Assembly (NCBI GenBank): GCA_020252385.1
Contig: JADCDC010000198.1
Coordinates: forward strand, 1-5,680
Direction: 5' to 3'
From: Aestuariivirga sp.
GTDB lineage: Bacteria > Pseudomonadota > Alphaproteobacteria > Rhizobiales > Aestuariivirgaceae
Length of the DNA stretch: 5,680 bases
Position 1 is the stretch's first letter, and each line of letters opens with the position of its first letter. Both the position numbers and the translations under genes were made by a program. This document shows positions 5,612 through 5,680 of the stretch, piece by piece. Below the pieces are notes generated by a model, which was not told where the DNA came from, did no database searches, and saw only the letters and a list, made by a program, of their open reading frames with translations.

Positions 5612-5680
5612 ATGATGATCCGCGTCGTGGCATTCTGGAGCAGTGCATTCCTCGCCGCGCTGGCGCTCATGGCTGCACCC
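5612..5680 (+). CDS. N-terminus of an exported protein (partial, runs off the window)
   Basis: An open frame from ATG 5612 (or the adjacent ATG 5615) continues to the last base, giving 23 residues. They read MMIRVV followed by a hydrophobic stretch AFWSSAFLAALALMAAP, which has the form of a signal peptide: one early arginine, a Leu/Ala core, and small residues at the end. A weak purine stretch GGGA precedes the start. The upstream AT-rich control region supports a gene starting here. The mature protein lies outside the window, so no function can be given. Confidence 0.55.
   Translation, partial: MMIRVVAFWSSAFLAALALMAAP

Noticed and set aside
5482..5670. A 62-codon minus-strand frame in the right-hand intergenic region
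   Set aside because: It covers the AT-rich control region and the reverse of a convincing signal-peptide start. There is no family resemblance and no ribosome site that I can see.

Overview
The window is GC-rich throughout its genes, with strong G/C preference at third codon positions. It looks like chromosomal DNA of an alphaproteobacterium. That assignment is an inference from base composition and from the resemblance of the transporter permeases to the GlpP/GlpQ-type glycerol permeases I recall from rhizobia. No sequence here fixes the genus. I see no tRNA, rRNA, insertion sequence, CRISPR array or phage gene.

Layout from left to right. (1) 54-1067 (+) encodes an exported phosphatase-like protein of the HAD superfamily. 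(2) 1077-2737 (-) is a two-gene permease operon of a CUT1-type ABC importer, with the genes overlapping by ATGA. The first gene (1877-2737) carries an in-frame TAG at codon 170 and is annotated as a pseudogene. The second (1077-1880) is intact. No ATPase or solute-binding protein gene accompanies them, and the flanking genes lie on the other strand, so the pair looks like a stranded, decaying transporter. (3) 2859-3467 (+) encodes a 202-residue thioredoxin-fold protein of the 2-hydroxychromene-2-carboxylate isomerase / kappa-GST type. (4) 3611-5398 (-) encodes a 595-residue secreted protein built from about 27 short cysteine-bracketed repeats; this is the most unusual object here. (5) 5399-5611 is a divergent, relatively AT-rich control region with an imperfect inverted repeat and candidate promoters in both directions. 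(6) 5612 to the window end (+) is the start of another exported protein, with only its first 23 residues present.

The genes do not form one obvious pathway. Three of the five distinct loci make products with predicted export signals (the HAD protein, the cysteine-repeat protein and the partial gene), and one makes inner-membrane permeases. The cysteine-repeat protein is the best candidate for something undescribed. It has 60 cysteines, a strictly alternating spacing register in its central part, a sharp change from a lysine-free acidic half to a lysine-containing basic half, and a solitary terminal repeat on a cysteine-free linker. Its function cannot be read from the sequence.
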